A stretch of 64,000 nt of DNA from Thiotrichales bacterium (GTDB lineage: Bacteria > Pseudomonadota > Gammaproteobacteria > Beggiatoales > Beggiatoaceae). Position 1 is the first letter of the stretch, and each line of letters opens with the position of its first letter. The notes under the pieces were generated by a model, which saw only the letters and a program-made list of their open reading frames with translations, was not told the DNA's origin and did not search any database. The translations under genes were made by a program, and so were the position numbers. The stretch covers positions 1 to 64,000 of the forward strand of contig JADGEH010000001.1 of NCBI GenBank assembly GCA_016744475.1, written 5' to 3'. Positions 1-9,061 of the stretch are shown piece by piece.

Positions 1-122
1 TCTGTTAAACTGCTCGTATACAGTCTGCTTTTAGGGGCTTTTTCTGAAATATCCATACTTCAGAACTTTAACATAATAGATATCAAATGGGTTCTATATG
101 ACATCAGCTAACGAGGTAAAAA

Positions 123-668
123 ATGAAATATTGCAGTCTGTGCGGTTCAGAAAATATAGTGCAAAAAATCCCACCGGGTGACCATTTAAACCGTGATGTT
201 TGTGAAAATTGCGGTGAAATCCATTACCAAAACCCCAAAATTGTTGCGGGCTGCATTCCTGAATGGGACGATCAAGTGCTGTTGTGTCGTCGAGCCATAG
301 AGCCTCGTCATGGTTTATGGACGCTGCCCGCAGGCTTTATGGAAAATCATGAAACCACTGAGCAAGCGGCGATGCGCGAAACTTGGGAAGAAGCTCAAGC
401 ACGCATCCAAAATCCTCAGCTTTATGCGGTCTTTAGCATTCCTCACATCAGCCAAGTGTACATGCTATTTCGTGGTCAACTAGCGGATTTAGACTTCGCT
501 CCAGGTATTGAAAGCCTCGATGTGCAGTTGTTTAAAGAAGCCGATATTCCCTGGCAAGAATTGGCTTTCCCTGTGGTGATTCGTACTTTGCAGCATTATT
601 TTGAAGATCGTCGCCAAGGGCATTTCCCTTTATTAGTCAGCGATATTTTAAAACCAGGCACCGCTTAG
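123..668 (+). CDS. NUDIX hydrolase with N-terminal zinc ribbon
   Basis: The 181-residue protein probably hydrolyses a nucleoside-diphosphate-linked substrate in the cytoplasm. A zinc ribbon opens it (Cys4, Cys7, Cys27, Cys30), and the Nudix box follows with the pattern GX5EX7REXXEE intact: Gly71, Glu77, Arg85-Glu86, Glu89-Glu90. The layout resembles small NudC-like or ADP-ribose pyrophosphatase-like proteins of proteobacteria. The true substrate cannot be read from the sequence. The start is supported by GAGGT a few bases upstream of the ATG. The gene converges on the next one with only one base between the two stop codons. Confidence 0.88.
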   Translation: MKYCSLCGSENIVQKIPPGDHLNRDVCENCGEIHYQNPKIVAGCIPEWDDQVLLCRRAIEPRHGLWTLPAGFMENHETTEQAAMRETWEEAQARIQNPQLYAVFSIPHISQVYMLFRGQLADLDFAPGIESLDVQLFKEADIPWQELAFPVVIRTLQHYFEDRRQGHFPLLVSDILKPGTA

Positions 669-669
669 G

Positions 670-1449
670 CTATCTCTTAGGCGGTGAGCAGGTGTGTAAA
701 CGTGTCGCCATTTGTCGAAAACGTAACTCAATATCCCAGCCTTCCAGGTGGGTGCGACGGTTCAGATACAGCGCAAAACCACTGGCGACAAAAAAGGGTT
801 CCACCACCGCAATAGAGATGATATTAAACAGGGCTATCGTCCCACTCGCCCAGATAGCTACATCCGTTTGATGCAGTAGGGCCAAGTGGAATTCGCTGGA
901 CTGTGCAAAATCTTGTGGCAGAAAAAACAGCAGCAGAAAAAATAAGGATAGATATACCGCCCATTCAAAGTGATAGCAGGCAAAGCTTGCCCATTGTCCG
1001 GTTTCTGCTTGATTTTTCATCAAAATTTTCACACGCTGTCGGCGTGCTTTAGCAGGCAAATGCTCTAATTGCCAAACGGGTAAAATAAACCCACGCGAGA
1101 AGGAAAAACGTAATTTCAATGCGCCCCACAGCCCATTTTTCTTTACAATAAAGGCTCCTAGCGCACGGTACGTATCCAATATTCCGGGCTTTTGTCCAAA
1201 CAATGCATGGCTGAGAAAATGTAAAATACAGCTATCCAACAACGGTTTGCATAACCACAACACCAATACGGCTACCCAAGAGCTATGCCATAGCAAGGCG
1301 TAAATCAACAATGCTAATGGTAGCCAGCAGGATAACCACACCTTGAACAAATCTAACCACCAAGCTTGCACTAAAGCAAAACCTAAATCGGTTGTTTCCC
1401 AAGCATTGCGTGGACGCACAACAGCTTTGATTTGATCAAGTTGCATCAT
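670..1449 (-). CDS. Conserved multi-pass membrane protein of unknown function
   Basis: I do not recognise a named family with certainty. The 259 residues contain a soluble N-terminus with the stretch VRPRNAWETTDLGFALV, then about four to five hydrophobic segments (roughly residues 35-75, 160-180, 195-230). This N-terminus recalls an inner-membrane protein of pseudomonads that sits beside DUF4129 genes, but no such neighbour is present here. The first two codons are both ATG, so the start may be one codon later. The gene is convergent with the Nudix gene and has about 190 bp of upstream non-coding sequence. Confidence 0.7.
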   Translation of the reverse strand: MMQLDQIKAVVRPRNAWETTDLGFALVQAWWLDLFKVWLSCWLPLALLIYALLWHSSWVAVLVLWLCKPLLDSCILHFLSHALFGQKPGILDTYRALGAFIVKKNGLWGALKLRFSFSRGFILPVWQLEHLPAKARRQRVKILMKNQAETGQWASFACYHFEWAVYLSLFFLLLFFLPQDFAQSSEFHLALLHQTDVAIWASGTIALFNIISIAVVEPFFVASGFALYLNRRTHLEGWDIELRFRQMATRLHTCSPPKR

Positions 1450-1643
1450 TTTTCACTTTTAGGTGGTGTTGATATTTAAGGATGAAGTAGACTTTTAGCA
1501 CTCTTTTTGTTCTGATTAGATAGTTTTTTTCATGATGATATTTTTTATGGAATAAAAAACAACTGAGTTCAAGCAAAAATGGGGTAAAAAATCATGCGTT
1601 TCCAAATACCAACAAAGCCTAGTCGATTTAAGGATCATAAAAC

Positions 1644-2138
1644 ATGGCAGTGACCGATCAGGTGTATACACCCGATGATTATAACCAGCACAGCGTATTG
1701 AAAGTACCAGGATACCTCCCTTTACTGCTGCTGTATCTGCTGCGTTATCCCGTGTTATATATCATTCCAAATATTCCTATGGTGAAAAGTGCGGAATTTC
1801 TAAAAGGCTTTGCTGAACAACAATTTGACATTATTTTATTGCTGAGTATTGTGCCCGTATTACTCCTCGGTTTTGCGCTATTTAAACGTACACCACAAGG
1901 CAGTGAACCCTTTCGGAAAATCTGGGCAAAAGGACGTAAGCTCTTGTTGTTTTCTGTCAGTATCAATCTATTGGGCGTGTTATTGTATACCGCTTTGGGT
2001 TGGAAAAAATTTGATGAATTATTATTGATGTTTACTTATCTGGATGTGGTGTTATTAGCGTTTATCTGGCGCTCTAAACGATTGTGTGATGTGTTTAGCG
2101 AATTTCCTGAATATAAGGAAGAAGAGGAAGACGATTAG
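1644..2138 (+). CDS. Small membrane protein, DUF2919/YfeZ-like
   Basis: This 164-residue protein starts with a short polar segment (YTPDDYNQHSVLKVPGYLPL) and has about four membrane helices, then ends in an acidic tail (EYKEEEEDD). The N-terminal pattern and helix layout resemble DUF2919 (E. coli YfeZ), a family without a known function. That assignment is from memory of the family and is tentative. An AAGGATC motif precedes the ATG. The stop codon is followed one base later by the ATG of the LRR gene, so the two are probably co-transcribed. Confidence 0.7.
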   Translation: MAVTDQVYTPDDYNQHSVLKVPGYLPLLLLYLLRYPVLYIIPNIPMVKSAEFLKGFAEQQFDIILLLSIVPVLLLGFALFKRTPQGSEPFRKIWAKGRKLLLFSVSINLLGVLLYTALGWKKFDELLLMFTYLDVVLLAFIWRSKRLCDVFSEFPEYKEEEEDD

Positions 2139-2139
2139 G

Positions 2140-4125
2140 ATGAATATGAAAAAACCAAGCCATAGCCTGTATCTAGCTCTCATTCTAGGTATGCTATTGA
2201 TGCTAAACATACCTAATAGCTATGCTTTTTGCTATTACTTAACCAATAGCGAAGGTGATGAATACAACTCTATCTTTCCGCCTTATAGTTTAAGTTATCC
2301 ACGTAATACCCCTTTAAGTCGTAAAGAGATTAAATACCGTCAACATCTTGGGCATTTAAGCATTACCTTAGATCGCACGGGTTGTAGTCGAGAGCCTTTT
2401 CCTGCTCATGTATTAAATCCTGAACCGCCAGAACCTGAACCTCCAGCTATCCCCGCACCTCGCCGCACAACACCACGTTATGGGGCATTTCCCCCGCCAG
2501 TGAAAGAAGAAGCTGCACCCATGCCTATGCCTGTCGTAGATGAACCAGAACCTATTCCAGAACCCATTGAAACCCCGCCTCCACGCGAAAAAACCGCCCC
2601 CACCACAGCGCTAACAGAAATTCATATCTTAGATACGCTGGGTTCGATGGATTCTGCTTTAAGCCGTAAAGATTTAGAGATGTATCAAGCCTATTTAGGG
2701 GAAGAATTATCCATTACTCAATCGGTACCGGATAAACCGCCTAAACAGAAAACCCTGTCGCGGGTGGATTATGTCAGTGATTTACAACAACAATTACAAC
2801 GGGTGTCAGAGTATAAAATCCAGCATAAAAAAGTGCAGATTCATCTTGATCTTGACACCAATACCGCCGAAGTCGCTTCTCTAGTCAGTTTAACGGGAAC
2901 TTATAAAAATAATTTACCCATCAATACGGAATACCGTGAGGTGGCTATATTTGCTTGGGACAATGTTTTGAAGCAAGCAGTGCTACAAGAACTCACCATG
3001 CAGCAAGAACAAGCCGATACGAAGGAAGAAACAGCAGTTGTTGAAACCAATAAGGTGGATAGTGGAGATTTTTGTGCAGAAGTCGGTAAGCCCTCCAAAG
3101 TCGATTGTAAAACCTTAGTGTCGTTATATAACAGCACCGGTGGCATACAATGGCAGAAAGTACACGGTTGGATGCAAACTAAAGAACCGTGTCAATGGTC
3201 AGGCGTGAGTTGTTCCACCAACCGCGTGGTTGGACTCAATCTAGTACGTAAGAAACTCCGTCATAAATTACCTGATTTATCGGCTTTAACACATTTAACC
3301 GAACTGCGTTTAGCAAAAAATAAACTCAGTGGTGAAATACCTGATTTCAGTGCTTTACGACGCTTGAAAATATTGGATTTATCAAGGAATAGTTTGAGTG
3401 GTCAAATACCTGATATGAGTGCATTAAAACAGCTAGAAGAATTCAGTGCAGCACATAACAACTTGAGTGATTCTATCCCTGTGATGAGTACATTAAGTAA
3501 ACTGAAAGTCTTGGAGTTAAATAACAATAAGCTGTCAGGAGAAATGCCCGATTTAAGCGCCTTGACACAATTGCAGCGTTTAAAACTCAGCTATAACCAA
3601 TTAGAAGGGGCGCTGAAGGGCGTGGATAAACTGGTTGAATTACGCGAAGCATATTTGCATAAAAATCAGTTTACAGGCTCAATTGAGGCTATCTCACAAT
3701 GGAAACAAATTCGTAAATTGTACTTAAATAATAATCAATTTAGTGGCAATTTACCGGCATTCGATAAACTCAGTCGATTAGAAAAACTCAGTGTTGCTCA
3801 TAATCAACTGAGCGGTGTTTTACCACCGAGCTTGAATGAACTGCGCGATGTGGAATGGTTACAATTAAATGATAACCAATTGACAGGGCCGATTCCTGAT
3901 TGGAGACATCTTAAACGCCTGAAAATTTTTGATGTGTCTAACAATCAACTCTGTGGTGAAGTACCTATGTGGTTAAGTGAAGGCGGTTTACAGAGAGATA
4001 ACAGCAGTTTGAAGCTGTTAAATAATCGTTTGACGGCAAATAACCCTACAATGAAAGCCTTTTTGGATGAAAAAGCCCCAGGCTGGCATTCTTCACAACA
4101 ACCTCCTCCTGCGACCTGCCCCTAA
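2140..4125 (+). CDS. Exported leucine-rich-repeat protein with NTF2-like middle domain
   Basis: I place the start at the ATG at 2140, just after the upstream stop, because it gives a clean signal peptide (MNMKKPSHSLYLALILGM..., cleavage near NSYAF). A Pro/Glu-rich linker with many PEP repeats follows. Next is a region that looks like a SnoaL/DUF4440-type fold (about residues 160-290). A capping segment has the CxW..GVxC pattern seen before plant-type LRRs. About ten LRRs then follow with the consensus LxxLxLxxNxLSGxIPD. These are plant-specific-type repeats, which in bacteria are usually found on secreted or surface proteins. A ligand is unknown. The stop overlaps the moaE start (TAATG). Confidence 0.85.
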   Translation: MNMKKPSHSLYLALILGMLLMLNIPNSYAFCYYLTNSEGDEYNSIFPPYSLSYPRNTPLSRKEIKYRQHLGHLSITLDRTGCSREPFPAHVLNPEPPEPEPPAIPAPRRTTPRYGAFPPPVKEEAAPMPMPVVDEPEPIPEPIETPPPREKTAPTTALTEIHILDTLGSMDSALSRKDLEMYQAYLGEELSITQSVPDKPPKQKTLSRVDYVSDLQQQLQRVSEYKIQHKKVQIHLDLDTNTAEVASLVSLTGTYKNNLPINTEYREVAIFAWDNVLKQAVLQELTMQQEQADTKEETAVVETNKVDSGDFCAEVGKPSKVDCKTLVSLYNSTGGIQWQKVHGWMQTKEPCQWSGVSCSTNRVVGLNLVRKKLRHKLPDLSALTHLTELRLAKNKLSGEIPDFSALRRLKILDLSRNSLSGQIPDMSALKQLEEFSAAHNNLSDSIPVMSTLSKLKVLELNNNKLSGEMPDLSALTQLQRLKLSYNQLEGALKGVDKLVELREAYLHKNQFTGSIEAISQWKQIRKLYLNNNQFSGNLPAFDKLSRLEKLSVAHNQLSGVLPPSLNELRDVEWLQLNDNQLTGPIPDWRHLKRLKIFDVSNNQLCGEVPMWLSEGGLQRDNSSLKLLNNRLTANNPTMKAFLDEKAPGWHSSQQPPPATCP

Positions 4126-4556
4126 TGATTCATATCATCGACTCCGCGTTTAATCCTTGGGAACATCTGCAAGCCGCAGAACAACGCTTACACACTCAAC
4201 GAGGTCGTTGGGGAGCTATGGTAAATTTTACAGGTACTATGCGGGAGTTCAATCAAGGCGATACCGTACAAGGTTTGTTTTTGGAACATTATCCCGGTAT
4301 GACTGAAGCCTATTTGCAACGAATTAGCGAGCAGGCTCACACGCAATGGGCACTCCTAGATACCTTGATCGTGCATCGTGTGGGCGCTATGCAACCGGGT
4401 GATACCATTGTGCTGACGGCGGCTTGGGCGGCACATCGCACGCCCGCATTTGAAGCGTGCCGTTATTTGATTGAAGAACTCAAACATCACGCTCCATTTT
4501 GGAAACGAGAAACACTCAAAGAAGGACAGCGATGGGTGACGGAAAACACTGCCTAA
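4125..4556 (+). CDS. moaE: Molybdopterin synthase catalytic subunit MoaE
   Basis: MoaE is the large subunit of molybdopterin synthase, which transfers sulfur from MoaD thiocarboxylate to precursor Z (cPMP). The 143 residues carry the family signatures: GAMVNFTGTMR near residue 30, LEHYPGMTE (53-61), HRVG (84-87), HR (104-105), and the two active-site lysines in ELKHHAPFWKRE (Lys120 and Lys127, matching E. coli Lys119 and Lys126). The start overlaps the LRR gene stop by one base. No moaD, moaA or moaC lies in the window, so the partner subunit must be encoded elsewhere. Confidence 0.95.
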   Translation: MIHIIDSAFNPWEHLQAAEQRLHTQRGRWGAMVNFTGTMREFNQGDTVQGLFLEHYPGMTEAYLQRISEQAHTQWALLDTLIVHRVGAMQPGDTIVLTAAWAAHRTPAFEACRYLIEELKHHAPFWKRETLKEGQRWVTENTA

Positions 4557-4596
4557 CATACTGTTTTAAATAATGACTTAACAAGAGAAAAATACT

Positions 4597-5898
4597 TTGA
4601 CTACGCTTAGCATTATCGGCGGTCGTGTCATCGAACCCGACCACCGACGAGAGACCCTTCAAGATGTACACATTGCAGAAGGCAAAATTATTGCCCTCGG
4701 AAAAGCCCCAGAAGGCTTTGATTCCAAACGGACTATTGATGCCAGCGGTTGCGTGGTCAGCCCCGGATTAGTGGACTTAGCCGTGCATTTGCGCGAACCC
4801 GGTGCCGAACACAAATCCACCATTGTCAGCGAAACCCGTGCAGCAGCGTGTAATGGCATTACCACCTTAAGTTGTCCACCTCACACTCAACCTGTGATTG
4901 ACACGCCAGCGGTGGCAGAATTATTACAGCAGCGTTCTGAATCCAGTGGCATGAGCCGTATTTTACCCTTAGCCGCACTCACGCAAGGCTTAAAAGGCGA
5001 GCATTTAGCTGAAATGGCGGATATGAAAGAAGCGGGTTGCGTCGGCGTGAGCAACGCTTTACATCCCATTAGCAATACGCGCGTATTGCGCAATGCGCTG
5101 GATTATGCCGCCAGTTGTGGCATGACCGTATTTGTTTATGCGCAAGATGCTTGGTTAGGTCGCGGTGGTTGTGCGCATGAAGGGCCGGTGAGCACGCGCT
5201 TAGGTTTGCCCAGTATTCCGGCTAGTTCAGAAACGATTGATGTGGCGAGACATTTATTATTGGTGGAAGAAACCGGCGTGCGTGTGCATTTTTGCCGTTT
5301 ATCCACGGCTCATGCGGTGGATATGTTACGTGAAGCCCAGGCTAAAGGTTTACCCGTGACGGCTGATGTCAGCGCTCATCAACTGTATTTGACGGAAATG
5401 GACATCGCGGGTTATCAAACGCAATGCCACGTCTATCCGCCGTTGCGCAGCCAACGCGACCGCGATGGCTTGCGCCAAGGCGTGCGAGACGGCACTATCA
5501 GCGCGATTTGCTCTGATCACCAACCGCATGAACCCGATGCCAAGCTCGCTCCCTTTGCCAATACTGAACCGGGTATTTCTGCGTTAGATACCTTATTACC
5601 GCTGAGCCTACGAGTGGGTAAAGAATTAGATATGTCTGTGCCAGAAATATTAGCGCGTTTAACTTCACAGCCCGCCAAAATTCTAGGTAATGCCTGTGGT
5701 TGTTTAAAGATAGGCAGTCCGGCAGATATTTGTATTTTTGATCCCCACTTAGAATGGACTTTAACCCCAGAAAGCATGTATTGCCATCGTTACAATACGC
5801 CTTTCTTAAATTGGTTATTAGAAGGACGCAATGTTTGCACCTTGCTTGGTGGTCGTGTTGCTTTTGAAGCCGATGGGTTGAAACAGCACTCAGCCTGA
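4597..5898 (+). CDS. pyrC': Dihydroorotase-like protein lacking catalytic metal ligands (PyrC'-type)
   Basis: The 433-residue protein aligns by eye along its whole length with class I dihydroorotase (amidohydrolase fold), for example HLREPG at 64-69 and SDHQPH at 306-311. Most metal ligands are changed: the HxH motif reads A62-V-H64, the usual SDDG aspartate position reads SNAL (Asn153), the H178 position is Tyr181, and the H231 position is Arg234. Only Asp307 of SDH remains. This is the pattern of the non-catalytic PyrC' that stabilises aspartate transcarbamoylase PyrB in pseudomonads. Here pyrB is not adjacent. The start is TTG, since no ATG precedes the conserved IIGGRV segment; RBS support is weak (AAGAGA). 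Confidence 0.85.
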   Translation: MTTLSIIGGRVIEPDHRRETLQDVHIAEGKIIALGKAPEGFDSKRTIDASGCVVSPGLVDLAVHLREPGAEHKSTIVSETRAAACNGITTLSCPPHTQPVIDTPAVAELLQQRSESSGMSRILPLAALTQGLKGEHLAEMADMKEAGCVGVSNALHPISNTRVLRNALDYAASCGMTVFVYAQDAWLGRGGCAHEGPVSTRLGLPSIPASSETIDVARHLLLVEETGVRVHFCRLSTAHAVDMLREAQAKGLPVTADVSAHQLYLTEMDIAGYQTQCHVYPPLRSQRDRDGLRQGVRDGTISAICSDHQPHEPDAKLAPFANTEPGISALDTLLPLSLRVGKELDMSVPEILARLTSQPAKILGNACGCLKIGSPADICIFDPHLEWTLTPESMYCHRYNTPFLNWLLEGRNVCTLLGGRVAFEADGLKQHSA

Positions 5899-5920
5899 AC
5901 CCGTTTGTTGTCTGAAAATG

Positions 5921-5966
5921 CATAAAAAAAGCCTGGAATATTTCAATATTCCAGGCTTTTTTTATG
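5921..5966. terminator. Bidirectional rho-independent terminator, perfect inverted repeat
   Basis: Two 22-bp arms are perfectly complementary with a 2-base loop. The arms contain a run of seven A/T, so each strand reads GCCTGGAATATT-type stem followed by seven T. It lies between the convergent pyrC'-like gene and the rhodanese gene and can terminate both. Confidence 0.92.
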
Positions 5967-5979
5967 CAAAGAGAGGGGA

Positions 5980-6912
5980 TTAATCCACTTTCATCGTGAC
6001 CATAGGAGCTTTTTGGTTTTTAGTCCATTCATGTAAAGAACCATCATACAATTTAACCTGTTTATTGCCTAATATTTCACTCAAAACAAACCAACTGGCA
6101 GCGGCATAATGACCGCTATTGCAATAAGTAATGCTAGGGGCTTTCGTATCAACCTTTAATGCTTTTAATGCAGTATTGAGTGTGTCTTTAGAATAAAGAT
6201 TTGCAGGGGCTTTCCAATGCGTGACCAGTGATGGGGGGAAATGCTTAGCTGAAGGAATATGGCCCTTATTGTAAACATAAGATTTTATGGATAGACCTAA
6301 ATAGAAATCTATGCCTCTGGTATCGACTAATTGTATTCCATCGTCATTCATGGCTTGTTCAACGTCTGCGGTGGTGGCTAACATCTCTTTGCGCTCAGCG
6401 CGTGCTGTAAAATCACCTGCTTTAGGGGGGGCGCTCTCAGTGCTGACTGGGCGTTTTTCTGCCTTCCATTGGGCAAAACCGCCATCGAGCAAAGCCACAT
6501 TATCGTGACCAAAATACTTCAGCGTCCAGTACACACGCGCTGCTTTGCCTAAAGTATCGACATTTTTACCGAGATGATTGATGACGATAGCGCTGTCATT
6601 ATTGACTCCCAAACTGCGCATAGTGGCTTCAAAAGCCGCTTTTTCGGGCAACATTTTAATGAGTTTCACATCATTGACGACTTTTTTAGCACGCGCCTGC
6701 TTTTTCCAGTTCATAAAAATAGAACCCGGAATGTGGCCTTTAGCAAAGCTTTCGGGTTTTTTACGCACATCAATGGTCAGCACTTCATTTTGATGCGTCG
6801 CTAACCACTCCGTGTTGACCACAGGCCCTGGGACTTCAACAGCCACAGCCAGCGGACTCAATAAGCCCCCTAAACTCAGGCCAGCGGCGATACAAAAGTG
6901 TTGGATTTTCAT
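5980..6912 (-). CDS. Periplasmic thiosulfate/3-mercaptopyruvate sulfurtransferase (tandem rhodanese)
   Basis: The 310-residue protein has an N-terminal signal peptide (cleavage near LAVAV) and two rhodanese domains. The N-terminal one has TIDVRKKPESFAKGHIPGS and lacks a catalytic cysteine. The C-terminal one has VDTRG, KGHIPSAKHF and the active-site loop YCNSGHYA with Cys264. The length is that of standard SseA-type sulfurtransferases plus a signal sequence, so it acts outside the cytoplasm, moving sulfane sulfur from thiosulfate or a similar donor. The loop sequence does not decide between thiosulfate and mercaptopyruvate. It is transcribed alone, ending at the terminator at 5921-5966. A periplasmic rhodanese fits an organism with active sulfur metabolism but does not prove it. 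Confidence 0.9.
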   Translation of the reverse strand: MKIQHFCIAAGLSLGGLLSPLAVAVEVPGPVVNTEWLATHQNEVLTIDVRKKPESFAKGHIPGSIFMNWKKQARAKKVVNDVKLIKMLPEKAAFEATMRSLGVNNDSAIVINHLGKNVDTLGKAARVYWTLKYFGHDNVALLDGGFAQWKAEKRPVSTESAPPKAGDFTARAERKEMLATTADVEQAMNDDGIQLVDTRGIDFYLGLSIKSYVYNKGHIPSAKHFPPSLVTHWKAPANLYSKDTLNTALKALKVDTKAPSITYCNSGHYAAASWFVLSEILGNKQVKLYDGSLHEWTKNQKAPMVTMKVD

Positions 6913-7019
6913 ATAAAGGCTCCTTTGGATTCAGCATTAATGGTTAGGTTTTTATAGTCATTGCGATTAAGCAACAGCCACAATATAGCAAAAAGACATC
7001 CGTTGTAGTACTCAAACTA

Positions 7020-7049
7020 TCCGCTTTAAGCGCTTTAAGCGCTTTAAGC
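7020..7049. repeat. Short tandem repeat of GCTTTAAGC
   Basis: Three consecutive nine-base units of CGCTTTAAG lie between the rhodanese start region and the methyltransferase stop. Adjacent units form GC-rich palindromes. No function is evident. Confidence 0.75.
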
Positions 7050-7050
7050 A

Positions 7051-7797
7051 TTAAGACTTCTCTAACACCAGTAACTTATAAAAATAATTCTGGGTTTTGT
7101 AAGCCAGTTCTCGTTGTTTTAAGCTCTGCATTAAACCTTCCAGCCGTTGCTCACTGATGTTTAAATCAAACAATACTGCTTCACGTTGTTGTTCTATGGC
7201 TTGAATTAAATAACTAATAGACGGTGCGGTATCTTTTGTGATGTCGGTATAGTTTTGAATTTTAAAGCCCGTATTCGGCAGCCCTTGATCTAACACCTGA
7301 CACAGAGAAGCCGTCATTTCATCCATGATCACCACTTGTCCGCCTGGGTTTAATAACGCCTGACATTTTTGCAATAACACGGTAGGTTGAATGTATTGCG
7401 CAGACTCTTGAAAAACAATGACATCTAACGGGGTTTGTGTCTGAAACTGTTCAAAAGCAGTGTGTACAAAGTGGGGCAAAGTGGGCATGTCCTGCAAACG
7501 ATGACGTGCATATAAAATCTGATGATTATCGGGCGTGATGCCCGTGTAATCGTAGCCCATCTCGCTCAAACGCCGTGCTGTCGTGCCTAGCCCAATGCCG
7601 ACTTCTAATAAGTGCTTCGGTGCAGGCGGTAGCGCCTTTAGCAACATCTCGGTGGCGGCTTGTTGAGCCTCTGATAAGCTCATGCCATCCTGCCACAGGC
7701 CATAATGTAAATAACTCAATGTGGTTTCTTGCTTCCACAAGGCTTGCGCGTAGACATTGAGGGGAAAACTTAAGGTCGGAAAGAGTATTTCATACAT
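7051..7797 (-). CDS. Class I SAM-dependent methyltransferase
   Basis: The 248-residue soluble protein has the Rossmann-fold SAM-binding motif I LLEVGIGLGTTA (residues 63-74), an acidic residue after strand 2 region (YTGITPDNHQI), and motif IV-like PLDVIVFQESAQYI. This supports methyl transfer from S-adenosylmethionine, but the acceptor is unknown. The conserved N-terminal part (FGLW-like HYGLWQDGMSLSEAQ) recalls cyclopropane-fatty-acid-synthase or small-molecule methyltransferases. It stands alone between oppositely oriented genes. Confidence 0.82.
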   Translation of the reverse strand: MYEILFPTLSFPLNVYAQALWKQETTLSYLHYGLWQDGMSLSEAQQAATEMLLKALPPAPKHLLEVGIGLGTTARRLSEMGYDYTGITPDNHQILYARHRLQDMPTLPHFVHTAFEQFQTQTPLDVIVFQESAQYIQPTVLLQKCQALLNPGGQVVIMDEMTASLCQVLDQGLPNTGFKIQNYTDITKDTAPSISYLIQAIEQQREAVLFDLNISEQRLEGLMQSLKQRELAYKTQNYFYKLLVLEKS

Positions 7798-7935
7798 GAT
7801 AAGGGTTTCGCTGTGCGTGTATTGAACAATAGACAGGATTATAGCGCTATACTAAAGCGTTTTTCCTCAAAGTCTGTATGAATACAGGGTATTTGCTGCT
7901 GTGTTTATAAAGACGCTCAAGCTTAAGTCTAAAAA

Positions 7936-9054
7936 ATGCAAAATCACGAATACTACATGGCACATGCGCTGCGCTTAGCAGAAAAAGGATTGTGGACCAC
8001 CGAACCCAATCCACGAGTGGGTTGCGTCTTAGTCAAAGACGGACGCATTGTCGGCGAAGGCTGGCACCAGCGGGCTGGAGAATCTCACGCAGAAATCCAC
8101 GCGCTCAAGGCCGCAGGCGAGCAGGCACGCGGAGCCACGGCCTATGTCACGCTAGAACCCTGCTGTCATCATGGACGCACGCCGCCGTGTACGCAGGCGT
8201 TGATCAATGCAGGGGTGACGCAGGTGATTGCTGCGATGGAAGACCCCAATCCGCAAGTGGCAGGACAAGGTTTACAGCAATTACAAGCCGCTCGTATCGA
8301 CACCCTTAGCGGCGTTTTACAAGCCCAAGCCGAAGCCTTAAACCCTGGCTTTATCAAACGGATGCGTGAAGGCCGCCCGTATGTGCGAGCGAAAATGGCG
8401 ATGAGTCTGGATGGTCGCACTGCGATGGCTTCCGGCGAAAGCCAATGGATTACCGGAGCGGCGGCTCGTCAAGACGTACAAACCCTACGCGCACGCAGCT
8501 CAGCAATTGTCACAGGCATCGGCACCGTACTCACCGATGACCCGTCCATGACCGTGCGAGCCAGCGATTTACCCCTTCATTTAGAACAACCCGAATCCCT
8601 GCGCCAGCCGCTGCGCGTCATAGTCGATGCGAATTTGAGTATGCCTGTTCATGCCAAAATGCTCAGCTTACCGGGGAAAACGCTGGTTTTTACGGCAACA
8701 GATGATCTTGATATGCAAGAAGATTTACGCGAAGCAGGCGCAGAAGTCGTGTACTTACCCAGTCGAGAAGGTTATGTCGATTTTGTCGCCATGTATCAAC
8801 AACTGGCTGAGCGTGAAGTCAATGAAGTGCATTTAGAGGCGGGGGCAAATTTGGCGGGAGCCATGCTGCAAGCGCAACTGGTGGATGAAGTGATGATTTA
8901 TATGTCCCCCACCTTGATGGGCGACAAAGCGCGAGGATTGTTTCACTTGCCGCACTTAGAACAACTTGAACAACGCCTGCATTTAGACATCACCGACATG
9001 CGAGCCGTGGGGCAAGATTGGCGCATTAGCGCTCGCGTCTTGTACAACGTATAA
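7936..9054 (+). CDS. ribD: Riboflavin biosynthesis bifunctional deaminase/reductase RibD
   Basis: RibD catalyses the second and third steps of riboflavin synthesis from GTP: deamination of the diaminopyrimidine ribosyl phosphate and NADPH reduction of the sugar. The N-terminal deaminase has the zinc site HAE (His51, Glu53) and PCCHHGRTPPC (Cys76, Cys85). The reductase domain starts near residue 147 with RPYVRAKMAMSLDGR. The 372-residue length is normal. No strong ribosome binding site is visible. Other rib genes are not in the window. The following GldF-GldG gene begins only 7 bases after the stop. Confidence 0.96.
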   Translation: MQNHEYYMAHALRLAEKGLWTTEPNPRVGCVLVKDGRIVGEGWHQRAGESHAEIHALKAAGEQARGATAYVTLEPCCHHGRTPPCTQALINAGVTQVIAAMEDPNPQVAGQGLQQLQAARIDTLSGVLQAQAEALNPGFIKRMREGRPYVRAKMAMSLDGRTAMASGESQWITGAAARQDVQTLRARSSAIVTGIGTVLTDDPSMTVRASDLPLHLEQPESLRQPLRVIVDANLSMPVHAKMLSLPGKTLVFTATDDLDMQEDLREAGAEVVYLPSREGYVDFVAMYQQLAEREVNEVHLEAGANLAGAMLQAQLVDEVMIYMSPTLMGDKARGLFHLPHLEQLEQRLHLDITDMRAVGQDWRISARVLYNV

Positions 9055-9061
9055 ACCGCTG

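Noticed and set aside
5498-5923. 141-codon frame antisense to the dihydroorotase-like gene
   Set aside because: It overlaps conserved amidohydrolase sequence on the plus strand and has no family features.
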